Below are positions 54,344 through 62,808 of a stretch of DNA of 64,000 nt, one piece after another. Each line of letters opens with the position of its first letter. Position 1 is the stretch's first letter. The translations under genes were made by a program, and so were the position numbers. Location: assembly GCF_900116905.1 (NCBI RefSeq), contig NZ_FPCG01000001.1:434001-498000 (forward strand), read 5' to 3'. The notes beneath the pieces are model-generated. The model worked only from the letters and a program-made list of their open reading frames with translations. It had not been told where the DNA came from and made no database searches. This stretch comes from Micrococcus terreus. Lineage in GTDB: Bacteria; Actinomycetota; Actinomycetes; Actinomycetales; Micrococcaceae.

Positions 54344-55876
54344 ATGGCGTTGCACACCGAACCCCTGGTGGGGCATCCCGCCCTGCAGGACGGTGACGTC
54401 GAATGGCTCCACCTGGTGGTGGGGGACTGGCAGCTGGTGGCGGATCTGGCCTTCGCCGATCTGGTCCTGTGGTTCCCCGTGGACGCGGCATCATCCCCTG
54501 CAGGCTCCGGTGACCGAAGCTTCGTGGCCTTGGCCCAGGCCCGTCCCCCGACCTCGCAGACCTCGCTGCACCGGGACATCGTGGGCAGCCGGGTGCGTGC
54601 CGACCTCCGGTCCCTGGTGGACCAGGCCTGGTCCACGGGCGAACCGCAGTGGACCGCGCCCAGTGCCTTCGCCCCGGACAGTGCCATGCGCGTCTCGGTC
54701 TGGCCCGTGCAGCACCGCGGTCGGACCATCGCGGTGATCACGGTGCATCAGGACCTGACCGGCCACCGGACCCCGTCGCGGTTGGAGCTGACCTATCGCC
54801 GCAGCGCCAAGGATCTGCTGGGCATGGCGGCCAGAGGGCACTGGCCGGATCCGCAGAACCATGTGGGCAGCAGCCACCGAGGGATGCCGCGGGTGGGTGA
54901 CGGACTGCTGAGGCTGGACACCCAGGGGGTGGTCGAATTCGCCACACCCAATGCGGTCTCAGCCTTCAGGCGATTGGGGTATGACGACTCCCTGGAGGGG
55001 AAGTCGCTGGCCCGCATCGTCACCGATCTCCAGGACCAGCGTCGGCCCCTGGACGAGTCGTTGCCCCTCGTGCTGACGGGCAAGGCCACTGCCCGCGCCG
55101 ATGTGGAGATCCGGTCGGTCAATGTCACGCTGCGCTCCGTGCCGTTGCGGGATGAACAGGGGCGCGCGGGAGCGATCGTGCTGCTGCGCGATGTCACCGA
55201 GCTGCGTCGCCGGGAGCAGCAGCTGGTCAGCAAGGACGCCACGATCCGGGAGATCCACCACCGGGTGAAGAACAACCTGCAGACGGTGGCGGCACTGCTG
55301 CGCATGCAGTCCCGGAGGATGAGTTCGCCCGAGGCTCGACAGGGACTCGAGCAGGCGATGCGACGGGTGGGAACGATCGCCCTGGTCCACGAGACCCTGT
55401 CCCAGGGGCTGGATCAGCAGGTGGACATGGATGCCCTGATCGGACGCCAGTTCCGGTTGGCGGTGGAGATCTCAGGTGACCAGCCTCAGGCGGAGGTCCA
55501 CACACGCTTCGACGGAGGATTCGGCCAGCTGCACAGTGACCTGGCCACCCCGCTGGCGCTGGTGATCAACGAACTGGCCGCCAACGCGATCGAGCACGGA
55601 CTGGCCGGGGCTCCTGGCGAGATCGGCCTGCGTGCGGAACGCCGCCAGGTGGGAGGGAACGAGACACTGCGGGTGGTGCTGTGGGATTCCGGCGGCACAG
55701 GACCGGCACCGGCCGTCAAGGACGGAGGGATGCCAGGAAGCGGCACGGGCCTCGGGCTGAAGATCGTGCACACCCTGGTGGAGGTCGACCTGCAGGGCAC
55801 CATCGACTGGGCGCCTCGTGCCGGCGGTGGCACTGAGGTCACGCTGGATCTGCCCGTGGATGCGGCCCTGAGCTGA
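54344..55876 (+). CDS. pdtaS: Sensor histidine kinase PdtaS-like (HisKA_2)
   Basis: 510 residues, soluble, no membrane segment. An N-terminal GAF-like domain (about 15-150) and a PAS domain (about 180-290) precede the HisKA_2 motif EIHHRVKNNLQTVAALLRMQ (His305/His306) and a HATPase domain with NELAANAIEHG and GTGLGLKIV. In mycobacteria PdtaS phosphorylates the RNA-binding antiterminator PdtaR; pdtaR is not in this window. It lies head-on to whiB1, as in many actinobacteria. The start is set by a -10 box at 6 nt. Confidence 0.92.
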   Translation: MALHTEPLVGHPALQDGDVEWLHLVVGDWQLVADLAFADLVLWFPVDAASSPAGSGDRSFVALAQARPPTSQTSLHRDIVGSRVRADLRSLVDQAWSTGEPQWTAPSAFAPDSAMRVSVWPVQHRGRTIAVITVHQDLTGHRTPSRLELTYRRSAKDLLGMAARGHWPDPQNHVGSSHRGMPRVGDGLLRLDTQGVVEFATPNAVSAFRRLGYDDSLEGKSLARIVTDLQDQRRPLDESLPLVLTGKATARADVEIRSVNVTLRSVPLRDEQGRAGAIVLLRDVTELRRREQQLVSKDATIREIHHRVKNNLQTVAALLRMQSRRMSSPEARQGLEQAMRRVGTIALVHETLSQGLDQQVDMDALIGRQFRLAVEISGDQPQAEVHTRFDGGFGQLHSDLATPLALVINELAANAIEHGLAGAPGEIGLRAERRQVGGNETLRVVLWDSGGTGPAPAVKDGGMPGSGTGLGLKIVHTLVEVDLQGTIDWAPRAGGGTEVTLDLPVDAALS

Positions 55877-55895
55877 ACCGATCCCTGAACGCCGT

Positions 55896-55936
55896 CGTCC
55901 CCGGCCTCCCTCGCGGAACGAGGGGGACCGGGGACG
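55896..55936. terminator. Bidirectional terminator between pdtaS and whiB1
   Basis: CGTCCCCGGCCTCCCTCG pairs with the strand ending ACCGGGGACG with two mismatches in 18 bp around a 5-nt loop. It serves both convergent genes. Confidence 0.7.
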
Positions 55937-55962
55937 ATCAGATCTGGTCGGTGAGCTGGAGA

Positions 55963-56211
55963 TCAGGAAGCGCGGCGGGCGCGAGCGGCGCGGCGCTTCA
56001 GTGCGCGACGCTCGTCCTCGCTCATGCCTCCCCACACACCCGAGTCCTGGCCGGACTCGATGGCCCACTGCAGGCAGGTGTCGATGACCTCGCAGGTGCG
56101 GCACACGGCCTTCGCCTCCTCGATCTGGAGCAGGGCCGGCCCCGTGTTCCCCACCGGGAAGAACAGCTCCGGGTCCTTGTCCAGGCAGGCTGCGCGGCTA
56201 CGCCAATCCAT
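55963..56211 (-). CDS. whiB1: WhiB family iron-sulfur regulator, WhiB1-like
   Basis: 82 residues. The four cluster cysteines are Cys9, Cys37, Cys40 and Cys46 (CRTC...C), followed by the G(V/I)WGG turn (GVWGGMSEDERRALKR) and a basic C-terminal tail for DNA binding. Neighbouring pdtaS and the size match WhiB1, an essential NO-sensing protein that works with the primary sigma factor. AAGGAG lies 13 nt before ATG. A 27-bp perfect palindrome lies just upstream. Confidence 0.93.
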   Translation of the reverse strand: MDWRSRAACLDKDPELFFPVGNTGPALLQIEEAKAVCRTCEVIDTCLQWAIESGQDSGVWGGMSEDERRALKRRAARARRAS

Positions 56212-56232
56212 GCTGTCGGTTCACTCCTTCAC

Positions 56233-56259
56233 AGCCGCTGCACCAGTGGTGCAGCGGCT
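56233..56259. promoter_or_regulatory. 27-bp perfect palindrome in the whiB1 promoter region
   Basis: AGCCGCTGCACCA-G-TGGTGCAGCGGCT, two 13-bp arms around one base. It lies between a possible minus-strand -10 box (TATAGA at 56259-56264) and the whiB1 ribosome site, so it would cover the transcription start and act as an operator or an RNA stem at the 5' end. Confidence 0.6.
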
Positions 56260-56521
56260 CTATACTGGCCGAACGAGGTCACGGTCCCCTCTGGTGGAAG
56301 GACCGTGCGGGACACCCGGGGTTCCCTGTTCAGCCGATGGCAACAGAAAGGGGGCCGAGCGACGACCCCCGCAGAACAATCTCGAGTTAGTTTTCCACGG
56401 TCTGCCCGGCGCCACAAGGGTCTGATGTGTCCAAAGTGCGCTTTGAGCTGAGGGATTGGTCACATGCGCGAACTGTGACAAGCCCTCAACGTTGACCGCC
56501 GCACCAGCGAAAGGACCTGTT
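56260..56521. other. Intergenic region between whiB1 and the 56522 gene
   Basis: Together with the palindrome this gap is 310 bp. It also holds a short inverted repeat CACGGTCC/GGACCGTG (56280-56307), CAAAG-N4-CTTTG (near 56438) and GTCAC...GTGAC (near 56460). These may be promoter elements; no gene is supported. Confidence 0.35.
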
Positions 56522-56929
56522 GTGCCCGCTTCGACCCCTGCTGTGGGATTGCGTCACCCGCTGGTGGTGGCGGCCGTCCTCGTGCTGTTCCTGCAGGCGG
56601 CCGCCGTGCTGTGGACGGCGGTGCGGTTCGCCCGTGACCTGGGCACGGGAGTGGCTCTGAACCTGGGCGGCCAGATCTTCCTCGTGGTGCTGGTGGCCCT
56701 GGGTGGGGTGTGGCTCGTGGCCGTCGCGATCGGCGTGTGGAGAGGTGGGGCCTGGAGCCGCTCGGCGGCCACCGTGGTGGAGCTGTTCGCGGTGATCCTC
56801 TCGGTCAGCTACCTCTCTGCCGGGAACTGGCTGATCGCGGCGGCCTTCCTGGTGCCGGCCGCTGCGGTGCTGGTGATGCTCTTCAGCGCCCCGGTCGGGC
56901 AGCACCTCTCCGGCGCTGCCCAACGCTGA
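56522..56929 (+). CDS. Small membrane protein, four helices
   Basis: 135 residues with four predicted membrane segments (PLVVAAVLVLFLQAAAVLW, LGGQIFLVVLVALGGVWLVAVAI, AATVVELFAVILSVSYL and LIAAAFLVPAAAVLVMLF). No domain is recognised; similar small membrane proteins lie near infC in Micrococcaceae. GTG 56522 has AAAGGA 7 nt upstream; GTG 56456 is an upstream alternative that adds a CANC segment. It converges with the DUF1844 gene, 4 bp apart. Confidence 0.7.
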   Translation: MPASTPAVGLRHPLVVAAVLVLFLQAAAVLWTAVRFARDLGTGVALNLGGQIFLVVLVALGGVWLVAVAIGVWRGGAWSRSAATVVELFAVILSVSYLSAGNWLIAAAFLVPAAAVLVMLFSAPVGQHLSGAAQR

Positions 56930-56933
56930 TGGA

Positions 56934-57311
56934 TCAGTTGACGGGGCCGGTGTACTTCTCGCCCGGCCCCTTGCCGGGGGCGTCGGGGTAGGGGGAGGCC
57001 TCGCGGAAGGCCAGCTGCAGGCTGCGCAGCCCGTCACGCAGCGGGCCGGCGTGCTGGCTGCCCACTTCGGGCGCGGCGGCGGTCACCAGGCCGGCCAGGG
57101 CGATGATCAGCTTGCGGGCCTCATCCAGGTCCTTCTGCTCCTCGGCGTCCGGTCCCTCGGAGAGTCCGCACTTCACGGCGGCGGCGGACATCAGGTGCAC
57201 GGCGGTGGTGACGATCACCTCGACGGCGGGGACCTCCTGGATGTCGCGGACCCGGTCCTCCACGGCCTCGCGGACCTCGTCTGGCGTGTGATTCTGCTGT
57301 GCGTCAGTCAT
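56934..57311 (-). CDS. DUF1844 domain-containing protein
   Basis: 125 residues. The DUF1844 core is VEVIVTTAVHLMSAAAVKCGL followed by DEARKLIIALAGLVTAAA. Function unknown; it is almost always divergent from infC in actinobacteria, as here. ATG 57311 fits the family start (MTDAQQN). The C-terminal ~15 residues (GKGPGEKYTGPVN) are disordered. Confidence 0.88.
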   Translation of the reverse strand: MTDAQQNHTPDEVREAVEDRVRDIQEVPAVEVIVTTAVHLMSAAAVKCGLSEGPDAEEQKDLDEARKLIIALAGLVTAAAPEVGSQHAGPLRDGLRSLQLAFREASPYPDAPGKGPGEKYTGPVN

Positions 57312-57639
57312 GCTGGTAAGCTTCTCACAGACCAATCGGTCCACTGTGCACGTCCACGCCTCGGCGAGGGCTAGCTCTTGTGGTCTGATCTCTGAAAGTG
57401 GAGGCCACTCCCACCCGCGTCAGCAGCATGTCCGGTTCTCCGGGCCGAGTTGCCGGGTCACCGGTCAGGGTACGCTTCGGCGGATCCTGGATCGATGGGT
57501 CTGAGGGCACCAATGCCGTCGGCCGAGGCCTCCGTCTGCTCAGCACGGGGGCCTTTTCTGATGGCTCGTGTGCAGGCATGAGGAGTCGCGCGGGGACCGC
57601 GACCTCCGTCCACCGTCACCGATGTACAGGAGTTGCACG
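57312..57639 (+). promoter_or_regulatory. infC leader with terminator-like attenuator
   Basis: A 328-bp gap with no supported gene. TACGCT (57471-57476) is a possible -10 box. AGGCCTCCGT (57526-57535) pairs with ACGGGGGCCT (57545-57554), a 10-bp stem with one G-U pair and a 9-nt loop, followed by TTTC. It sits 86 nt before the infC start. AGGAG at 57628-57632 is the infC ribosome site. Confidence 0.5.
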
Positions 57640-58632
57640 ATTAGCGAGCCAAGAATCAACGAACGGATCCGCGTGCCCGAGGTGCGCCTGGTCGGCCCTC
57701 AGGGCGAGCAGGTGGGGATCGTGCGCATCGAGGATGCGCTGCGTCTGGCAGCCGAGGCCGACCTGGACCTGGTTGAGGTGGCGCCGGCGGCCAAGCCGCC
57801 CGTGTGCAAGCTCATGGACTTCGGCAAGTGGAAGTACGAGGCTGCGGTCAAGGCCCGTGAGGCCCGCAAGAACCAGACCAACACGGTGCTGAAGGAAGTC
57901 CGCTTCCGCCTCAAGATCGACACCCATGACTACGAGACCAAGGTCGGCCACGCCCGCAAGTTCTTGGGCGCAGGCGACAAGGTCAAGGCCATGATCCAGT
58001 TCCGTGGCCGCGAGCAGCAGCGCCCTGAGCTGGGCATCCGCCTGCTGGAGAAGTTCGCGCAGGACGTCGCCGACCTTGGGTCGGTGGAGTCCACGCCCCG
58101 CCAGGACGGCCGCAACATGGTCATGGTGGTCGGTCCGCTGAAGAACAAGGCTGAGGCCATGCGTGAAGCACGCAAGGGCCAGTCCAAGCCGGAGCGCTCC
58201 GGCGGTTCTCGTCGGGAGATCGCAGCCCGTGAGGCCAAGTCCAAGGTCGCCGCTGACACGTCGTCGGGGCCGCTCTCCAGCTCGATGTCCGACGCCATGC
58301 CGGAGGAGCTGAAGAAGCTGGCCCAGGAGCCTCAAGCCCCGGCCGAGGCGCCGAAGGCAGAGGCACCCCAGACCGAGGCTGCGCCGACGGAGCAGCCTGT
58401 AGCGCCGAAGGCTCCCGCCAAGGCTCCCGCCAAGGCTCCCGCCAAGGCTCCCGCCAAGGCTGCGCCCAAGGCTCCCGCCAAGCCCGCTGCGGCGTCGCCT
58501 GCCAAGCCGGCTGCGGCGTCGTCGGGAACGGCCAAGCCTGCAGCACCCAAGCCGGGATCGGCACCCAAGCCTGCGGCGCCGAAGCCGGGAGCTCCCAAGC
58601 CGGGAGCACCCAAGCCCGGCGGCCGCAAGTAG
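57640..58632 (+). CDS. infC: Translation initiation factor IF-3 with an ATT start
   Basis: 330 residues. The N-domain ([18 protein letters not shown]) and C-domain ([17 protein letters not shown] and [14 protein letters not shown]) are typical. The start is ATT 57640: AGGAG lies 7 nt upstream and homology begins at once, whereas the nearest ATG (57622) precedes that site. IF-3 rejects non-AUG starts, so such a codon gives self-control, as known for E. coli infC. The C-terminal ~145 residues are an Ala/Pro/Lys extension built on 12-bp repeats. It heads the rpmI-rplT operon. Confidence 0.93.
   Translation: MSEPRINERIRVPEVRLVGPQGEQVGIVRIEDALRLAAEADLDLVEVAPAAKPPVCKLMDFGKWKYEAAVKAREARKNQTNTVLKEVRFRLKIDTHDYETKVGHARKFLGAGDKVKAMIQFRGREQQRPELGIRLLEKFAQDVADLGSVESTPRQDGRNMVMVVGPLKNKAEAMREARKGQSKPERSGGSRREIAAREAKSKVAADTSSGPLSSSMSDAMPEELKKLAQEPQAPAEAPKAEAPQTEAAPTEQPVAPKAPAKAPAKAPAKAPAKAAPKAPAKPAAASPAKPAAASSGTAKPAAPKPGSAPKPAAPKPGAPKPGAPKPGGRK
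58408..58479 (+). repeat. 12-bp tandem repeat in infC
   Basis: Six consecutive 12-mers, AAGGCTCCCGCC with only the fifth altered (AAGGCTGCGCCC). They encode Lys-Ala-Pro-Ala units in the IF-3 tail and keep the frame. Confidence 0.85.
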
Positions 58633-58754
58633 CCCACCAGCTCGGGCCGGAGACGGCCCACACCGTCTGACCGTGACCGGACCTCGTCCGGACAGGGTCC
58701 ACACAGCACTGGCCTCCCATCGGAGGCCGGCCGACACGAAGGAGAACGGCAGCC

Positions 58755-58949
58755 ATGCCGAAGATGAAGACCCACAGCGGTGCCAAGAAGCGCTTCCGCG
58801 TCACCGGCTCCGGCAAGCTGATGCGTCAGCAGGCCAACCGTCGTCACTACCTGGAGCACAAGCCCTCCACGCTGACCCGCCGTCTGGCCAGCGATCAGCT
58901 GGTCGCCAAGTCCAGCGTCAAGACCATCAAGAGGATGCTGGGCATCTGA
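58755..58949 (+). CDS. rpmI: 50S ribosomal protein L35
   Basis: 64 residues: [21 protein letters not shown] start, then [14 protein letters not shown]. Standard length, basic. AAGGAG lies before ATG. Second gene of the infC operon, 122 bp after infC. Confidence 0.97.
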   Translation: MPKMKTHSGAKKRFRVTGSGKLMRQQANRRHYLEHKPSTLTRRLASDQLVAKSSVKTIKRMLGI

Positions 58950-59039
58950 TCGCCCGCGGCCTCGGCCGCATCCAGACCAGCCAGCCCGCTGACGCAGAAG
59001 CACTGACGCAGCAGGGCACGATTTCAAAGGAGTACGCAC

Positions 59040-59423
59040 GTGGCACGTGTGAAGCGGGCGATCAACGCCCACAAGAAGCGCCGGACCCTTCTGGACCGAG
59101 CATCCGGCTACCGCGGTCAGCGTTCGCGCCTGTACCGCAAGGCCAAGGAACAGCTGCTGCACTCGTATGTGTACAACTACCAGCACCGCCGCAAGCGCAA
59201 GGGCGACTTCCGCCGCCTGTGGATCACCCGCATCAACGCTGCGGCTCGTGCCAACGGCATGACCTACAACCGTTTCATGCAGGGCCTGAAGCTGGCCGGC
59301 ATCGAGGTGGACCGCCGCATGCTCGCCGAGCTGGCCGTCTCCGACGCCACGGTCTTCGCCGCTCTGGTGAAGTCCGCCCGTGAGGCCCTGCCCTCGGACG
59401 TCAACGCCGCTCCGGCCAAGTGA
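59040..59423 (+). CDS. rplT: 50S ribosomal protein L20
   Basis: 127 residues. [33 protein letters not shown] matches L20, which binds 23S rRNA early in assembly. The GTG start has AAAGGAG upstream. Standard length with a short alanine-rich tail. Its stop overlaps the next start (TGATG). Confidence 0.97.
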   Translation: MARVKRAINAHKKRRTLLDRASGYRGQRSRLYRKAKEQLLHSYVYNYQHRRKRKGDFRRLWITRINAAARANGMTYNRFMQGLKLAGIEVDRRMLAELAVSDATVFAALVKSAREALPSDVNAAPAK

Positions 59424-60388
59424 TGTCCGCCGGACGTGAGGTCCGGCCAGCAGATCCCCGCGATCGCATGCACACCGAGCGCCCTGATCAGGACGTGATG
59501 ACCAACCCCCGGGCTGACCGGGTGAAGAGGGTCGCACGCCTGGCGGGGCGCTCGGCGCGTCTGCGGGAGGGACTGTTCCTGGCCGAGGGGCCGCAGTCCT
59601 CCCGCGAGGCGCTGCGGCTGCACCTGGGCGAGCTGCCAGCCAGGGCCTGGCGGCACGGGTCCGTGGTGGAGTCCGTGTACGTCTCGGAGTCCTGGGATGG
59701 GCACAACGACGGCCTGGCGGCCCTGGTGGACCAGGTCGTCTCGCTGCGGGTGCCGGTGCGGCGCGCCTCGGCTGAGGTGCTGGCCGCGATGAGCGATGCC
59801 GTGAGTCCCCAGGGGATCGTGACAGTCTGCCGAGTGCCGCAGGCGCTGCGCTCGGCTGACCGGCATGCCTCCTCGGATCGTCTGAGGGAACGGGTGGAGA
59901 ACGTGGTGCCGGAGACGGCGCGGCTGGTGGCTGTGCTGTGCCGGGTGCAGGATCCGGGCAACGCCGGGACCATCATCCGTGCCGCCGATGCCGCCGGGGC
60001 CGACGCCGTGCTGCTGACCGGCGGTTCGGTGGATGTGCTCAACCCCAAGACGGTGCGCTCTACGGCAGGCTCGCTGTTCCACCTTCCGGTGGCCTCAGGT
60101 GTCGACGTGGAGCTGGCCGCGCAGGTGCTGGGGGAGCGTGGGATGCAGCTGCTGGCCGCAGACGGCTACGGCGAGGTGCGCCTGGACCGAGCGCCGCAGG
60201 GACTTCTTGAGGCGCCCTCGGCTTGGCTGTTCGGCAACGAGGCGCAGGGGCTGGACGAGGCAGAACGCGAGCTGGCCACGCATCGTGTGGCGGTGCCCCT
60301 GTACGGTGCGGCTGAGTCCCTGAATGTGGGCACTGCGGCCACCGTGTGCCTGTACGGTTCGGCGATGGCTCAGCACCAGGGAGCATGA
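59423..60388 (+). CDS. SpoU-family rRNA/tRNA 2'-O-methyltransferase
   Basis: 321 residues. An N-terminal substrate-binding domain (about 30-150, with FLAEGPQSSREAL and AMSDAVSPQGIV) precedes the SPOUT domain: QDPGNAGTIIRAADAAGADAV, LFGNEAQGL and VPLYGAAESLNVGTAATVCLY. It resembles RlmB/TsnR-type enzymes fixed downstream of rplT in actinobacteria. ATG 59423 overlaps the rplT stop; an ATG near 59468 is the alternative. The exact target nucleotide is not known. Confidence 0.87.
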   Translation: MSAGREVRPADPRDRMHTERPDQDVMTNPRADRVKRVARLAGRSARLREGLFLAEGPQSSREALRLHLGELPARAWRHGSVVESVYVSESWDGHNDGLAALVDQVVSLRVPVRRASAEVLAAMSDAVSPQGIVTVCRVPQALRSADRHASSDRLRERVENVVPETARLVAVLCRVQDPGNAGTIIRAADAAGADAVLLTGGSVDVLNPKTVRSTAGSLFHLPVASGVDVELAAQVLGERGMQLLAADGYGEVRLDRAPQGLLEAPSAWLFGNEAQGLDEAERELATHRVAVPLYGAAESLNVGTAATVCLYGSAMAQHQGA

Positions 60389-60420
60389 TGCACTCGGTCG
60401 CCTGATGTGGCCGAACGACG

Positions 60421-60451
60421 AAGGGCGCCTCCCCGATGGGGAGACGCCCTT
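60421..60451. terminator. Terminator of the infC operon
   Basis: AAGGGCGCCTCCCC pairs with GGGGAGACGCCCTT (one C-A mismatch in 14 bp) around a 3-nt loop, 33 bp after the methyltransferase stop. It can also serve the convergent membrane-protein gene. Confidence 0.8.
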
Positions 60452-60487
60452 GGTCTATGCGGTGGTCACCGCATCAGGTCCAGCTGA

Positions 60488-60760
60488 TCAGGCGCGGTTG
60501 CCCGAGCGCGAGGAGATCCACTGCCAGATGAAGGCAACGATCACACCGCCCAGGATCGCGAAGATCCAGGTGCTGAGCTCGAAGAAGCTGTTGTTGACAT
60601 CGATGTTGAAGATCGCCGAGGCGATCCAGCCACCGAGAAGTGCACCGAGGATACCGGTGACGAGAGCGCCGAGCCAGCCGCCGCCCTGACGACCCGGGAG
60701 GATCAGACGTGCGATGGCGCCAGCGATGAGACCAAGAACGATCCAGCCGATAATGCCCAT
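60488..60760 (-). CDS. GlsB/YeaQ/YmgE family membrane protein
   Basis: 90 residues. Three membrane helices with the family glycines: IGWIVLGLIAGAIARLILPG, GWLGALVTGILGALLGGWIA, and a third near the C-terminus. Small stress-linked protein of unknown mechanism. ATG 60760 has AAGGGGA 7 nt upstream. Confidence 0.9.
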   Translation of the reverse strand: MGIIGWIVLGLIAGAIARLILPGRQGGGWLGALVTGILGALLGGWIASAIFNIDVNNSFFELSTWIFAILGGVIVAFIWQWISSRSGNRA

Positions 60761-61085
60761 TGGTATTTCCCCTTCTGGATTGGGATGTACAGCACGAGGG
60801 GTGTCTTCGCACTGCGGCGGGACCGTTGCGCCCACAGGTGCGCCTGCGGACAGTCCCAGCTGCAGAACAACTTATCAGCGAACTTCCAGGAAGGGCACGA
60901 TTCTGGGCGCGTCGTGTCAAACATCTCAGTATATGCCTCGAGCGTCGAGGTTCTCATCTGTGACGCAGTCAGCGAAGTCCCAGGTCAGAGTGGGGTTCTG
61001 GGCCTGAGGTGGAATGCTGCGGGGGTGGACGAGCTGCGATCGTCGGCGTGTCGGCTGTGCGCGTGTCGCGATCGGGGCGCCGACG
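60761..61085. other. Intergenic region between the GlsB-type and MFS genes
   Basis: 325 bp with no supported gene. It holds the GlsB-type ribosome site, a 15-bp palindrome CCTCGA-GCG-TCGAGG at 60936-60950, and the minus-strand TTTGACA near 60915-60921, which may be a -35 element for the GlsB-type gene, although no convincing -10 lies at the right distance. Confidence 0.35.
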
Positions 61086-62270
61086 TCACGGGGACAGGCG
61101 GTTCGTACGCCGCAGCAGGATCCAGCTCAGAGCCAGTCCCAGGAACGCCAGGACGGCGCCGGCGGCGGCGGGGACCTGGAGGGTTGCTCCGCCTGCGATC
61201 ACGGCCGCCCCGACCCAGGCGCCGGCCGCATTGGCCAGGTTCAGGGCTGAGTGGTTCAGCGCGCCTGCCAGCTGGGGCGACTGCGGCGCAGAGTCGACCA
61301 GCAGGACCTGGAGCGAGGGCACCAGGGCGGAGGCGCAGATGGCTGCGGCCATGAGCGGAATCAGGGAGAGCCACCACCAGGGGGCGGCCAGGCTGAAGGC
61401 GGCCAGCGAGACCGCGACCAGGCCCAGCGACCACTGCAGTGTGCGCACTGCGGAGCGGTCGGCCCAGGAGCCGCCCAGCAGGGTACCCACCACCATGCCG
61501 ACCCCGTAGAAGCCCATCACCAGCGGGGCCAGGGAGAGGGGCATGCCGCCCACCTCCACCATGACCGGAACGATGTAGGTGTAGAGCGCGAACATGCCGG
61601 CGAAGCCGACGATCCCCACGGCAACGGCCTTCCACAGCGCAGGGGAGGCCATGCCGCCCAGCTCGCGCCGGATCGAGGTTCCCTCAGGGGCGGGAATCGT
61701 CGGGACGCAGACGGCGACGGCCAGGACCGTGGCAAGCCCGAAGACCCCGGTGACCACGAACATGGAGCGCCAGCCCAGTTCCTGGCCCAGCCACGTGGCC
61801 AGGGGGACGCCGAGCAGATTGGCCACCGAGAGGCCCGCCATGACCCAGGCGATGGCCTGGCCGCGCCGGGCAGGACCGGCCAGGTGGGCTGCCGCCAGTG
61901 CGGCCGCTGAGAAGTAGGCGCCGTGCGGCAGTCCGGAGATGAAGCGGGCCACCAGCATGGACTCGTAGGTGGGTGCCCACAGGCTGATCGCGTGGCCGAC
62001 CACGAACAGCGCCATCAGCCACAGGGCTGACGTGCGCCGGTCCACGCGTGCCATGCCCGCGGCGAGCAGCGGGGCGCCCACCACCACACCCAGGGCGTAG
62101 GCGGAGATGAGCACGCCTCCCGCCGGCAGGTCCACGCCCAAGTCCTCCACGGCCTGGGGCAACAGGCCCATGATGGCGAACTCGGTGGTGCCGATGGCGA
62201 AGCCGCCCATCGACAGGGCGAGGACGCCAGCCAGGAGGGAGCGCTGTCGAGTGGTGGAGGGGGTCGGCAC
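61086..62270 (-). CDS. MFS transporter, DHA1-type efflux family
   Basis: 394 residues and 12 membrane helices. The start GFAIGTTEFAIMGLLP, the motif A-like RVDRRTSAL loop and LPHGAYFSAAALAAAHLAGPARRGQA are typical of the AraJ/CmlR-like DHA1 subfamily of proton-driven exporters. The substrate cannot be told. The GTG start is supported by TAGTCT 6 nt upstream. It is divergent from the NUDIX gene, 42 bp apart. Confidence 0.87.
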   Translation of the reverse strand: MPTPSTTRQRSLLAGVLALSMGGFAIGTTEFAIMGLLPQAVEDLGVDLPAGGVLISAYALGVVVGAPLLAAGMARVDRRTSALWLMALFVVGHAISLWAPTYESMLVARFISGLPHGAYFSAAALAAAHLAGPARRGQAIAWVMAGLSVANLLGVPLATWLGQELGWRSMFVVTGVFGLATVLAVAVCVPTIPAPEGTSIRRELGGMASPALWKAVAVGIVGFAGMFALYTYIVPVMVEVGGMPLSLAPLVMGFYGVGMVVGTLLGGSWADRSAVRTLQWSLGLVAVSLAAFSLAAPWWWLSLIPLMAAAICASALVPSLQVLLVDSAPQSPQLAGALNHSALNLANAAGAWVGAAVIAGGATLQVPAAAGAVLAFLGLALSWILLRRTNRLSP

Positions 62271-62276
62271 CGAACC

Positions 62277-62282
62277 AGACTA
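62277..62282 (-). promoter_or_regulatory. -10 box, leaderless start of the MFS gene
   Basis: On the minus strand TAGTCT, 6 nt before GTG 62270. Confidence 0.5.
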
Positions 62283-62300
62283 CGGCCCGTCAGGCGCCCT

Positions 62301-62306
62301 TAGGAT
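62301..62306 (+). promoter_or_regulatory. -10 box, leaderless start of the NUDIX gene
   Basis: TAGGAT, 6 nt before ATG 62313. Confidence 0.5.
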
Positions 62307-62312
62307 CGGGAT

Positions 62313-62798
62313 ATGACGAATCCCACCGCTGCTGCATCCCGCGATGACGGTGCCTCCACCGCAGTTCCGGCGAAGAGGCCCGTGGTGGGGGCTGCCATCC
62401 TGGACGAGTGGGACGCGCCGCACTGTCTGCTGGCCGCTCGACGCAGTGCTCCGGAGTCGCTCAGAGGCCTGTGGGAGTTCCCCGGGGGCAAGGTCGAAGC
62501 CGGGGAGGAGCCTCGAGAGGCACTGCTGCGCGAGGTGCGCGAGGAGCTCGGGGTGGAGCTGGAGCTGGGGGCCGAGATCGCGGCCCCTGACCCTGAGGGT
62601 TGGCTGCTGGCCAACGGGGCGAGGATGCGGGTGTTCCTGGCGGTCATCGCCTCGGGTGTGCCCCGTCCGCTCGAAGACCATGACCGGTTGGAGTGGACTG
62701 ATCTGACGGACAGGGACCTGCACGCACTGGACTGGATCCCCGCGGATCGGCCGATCGTGGATGCACTGCTGGACCAGGTGGGGCTCAGCACGGCCTAG
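62313..62798 (+). CDS. NUDIX hydrolase, MutT-like
   Basis: 161 residues. The Nudix box is complete: GGKVEAGEEPREALLREVREELGV (G-x5-E-x7-REVREELG) within WEFPGGK. The WEFPGG context is that of 8-oxo-dGTP/(d)NTP pyrophosphohydrolases, which cleanse oxidised nucleotides. The first ~20 residues are variable. ATG 62313 is supported by the -10 box at 6 nt. Confidence 0.9.
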   Translation: MTNPTAAASRDDGASTAVPAKRPVVGAAILDEWDAPHCLLAARRSAPESLRGLWEFPGGKVEAGEEPREALLREVREELGVELELGAEIAAPDPEGWLLANGARMRVFLAVIASGVPRPLEDHDRLEWTDLTDRDLHALDWIPADRPIVDALLDQVGLSTA

Positions 62799-62808
62799 CC
62801 ATGTCCGC

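Noticed and set aside
57398-57567. Leader peptide gene upstream of infC
   Set aside because: A GTG-initiated frame is open from 57398, but it has no stop before infC, no run of regulatory codons, and overlaps the hairpin; it is not supported as coding.
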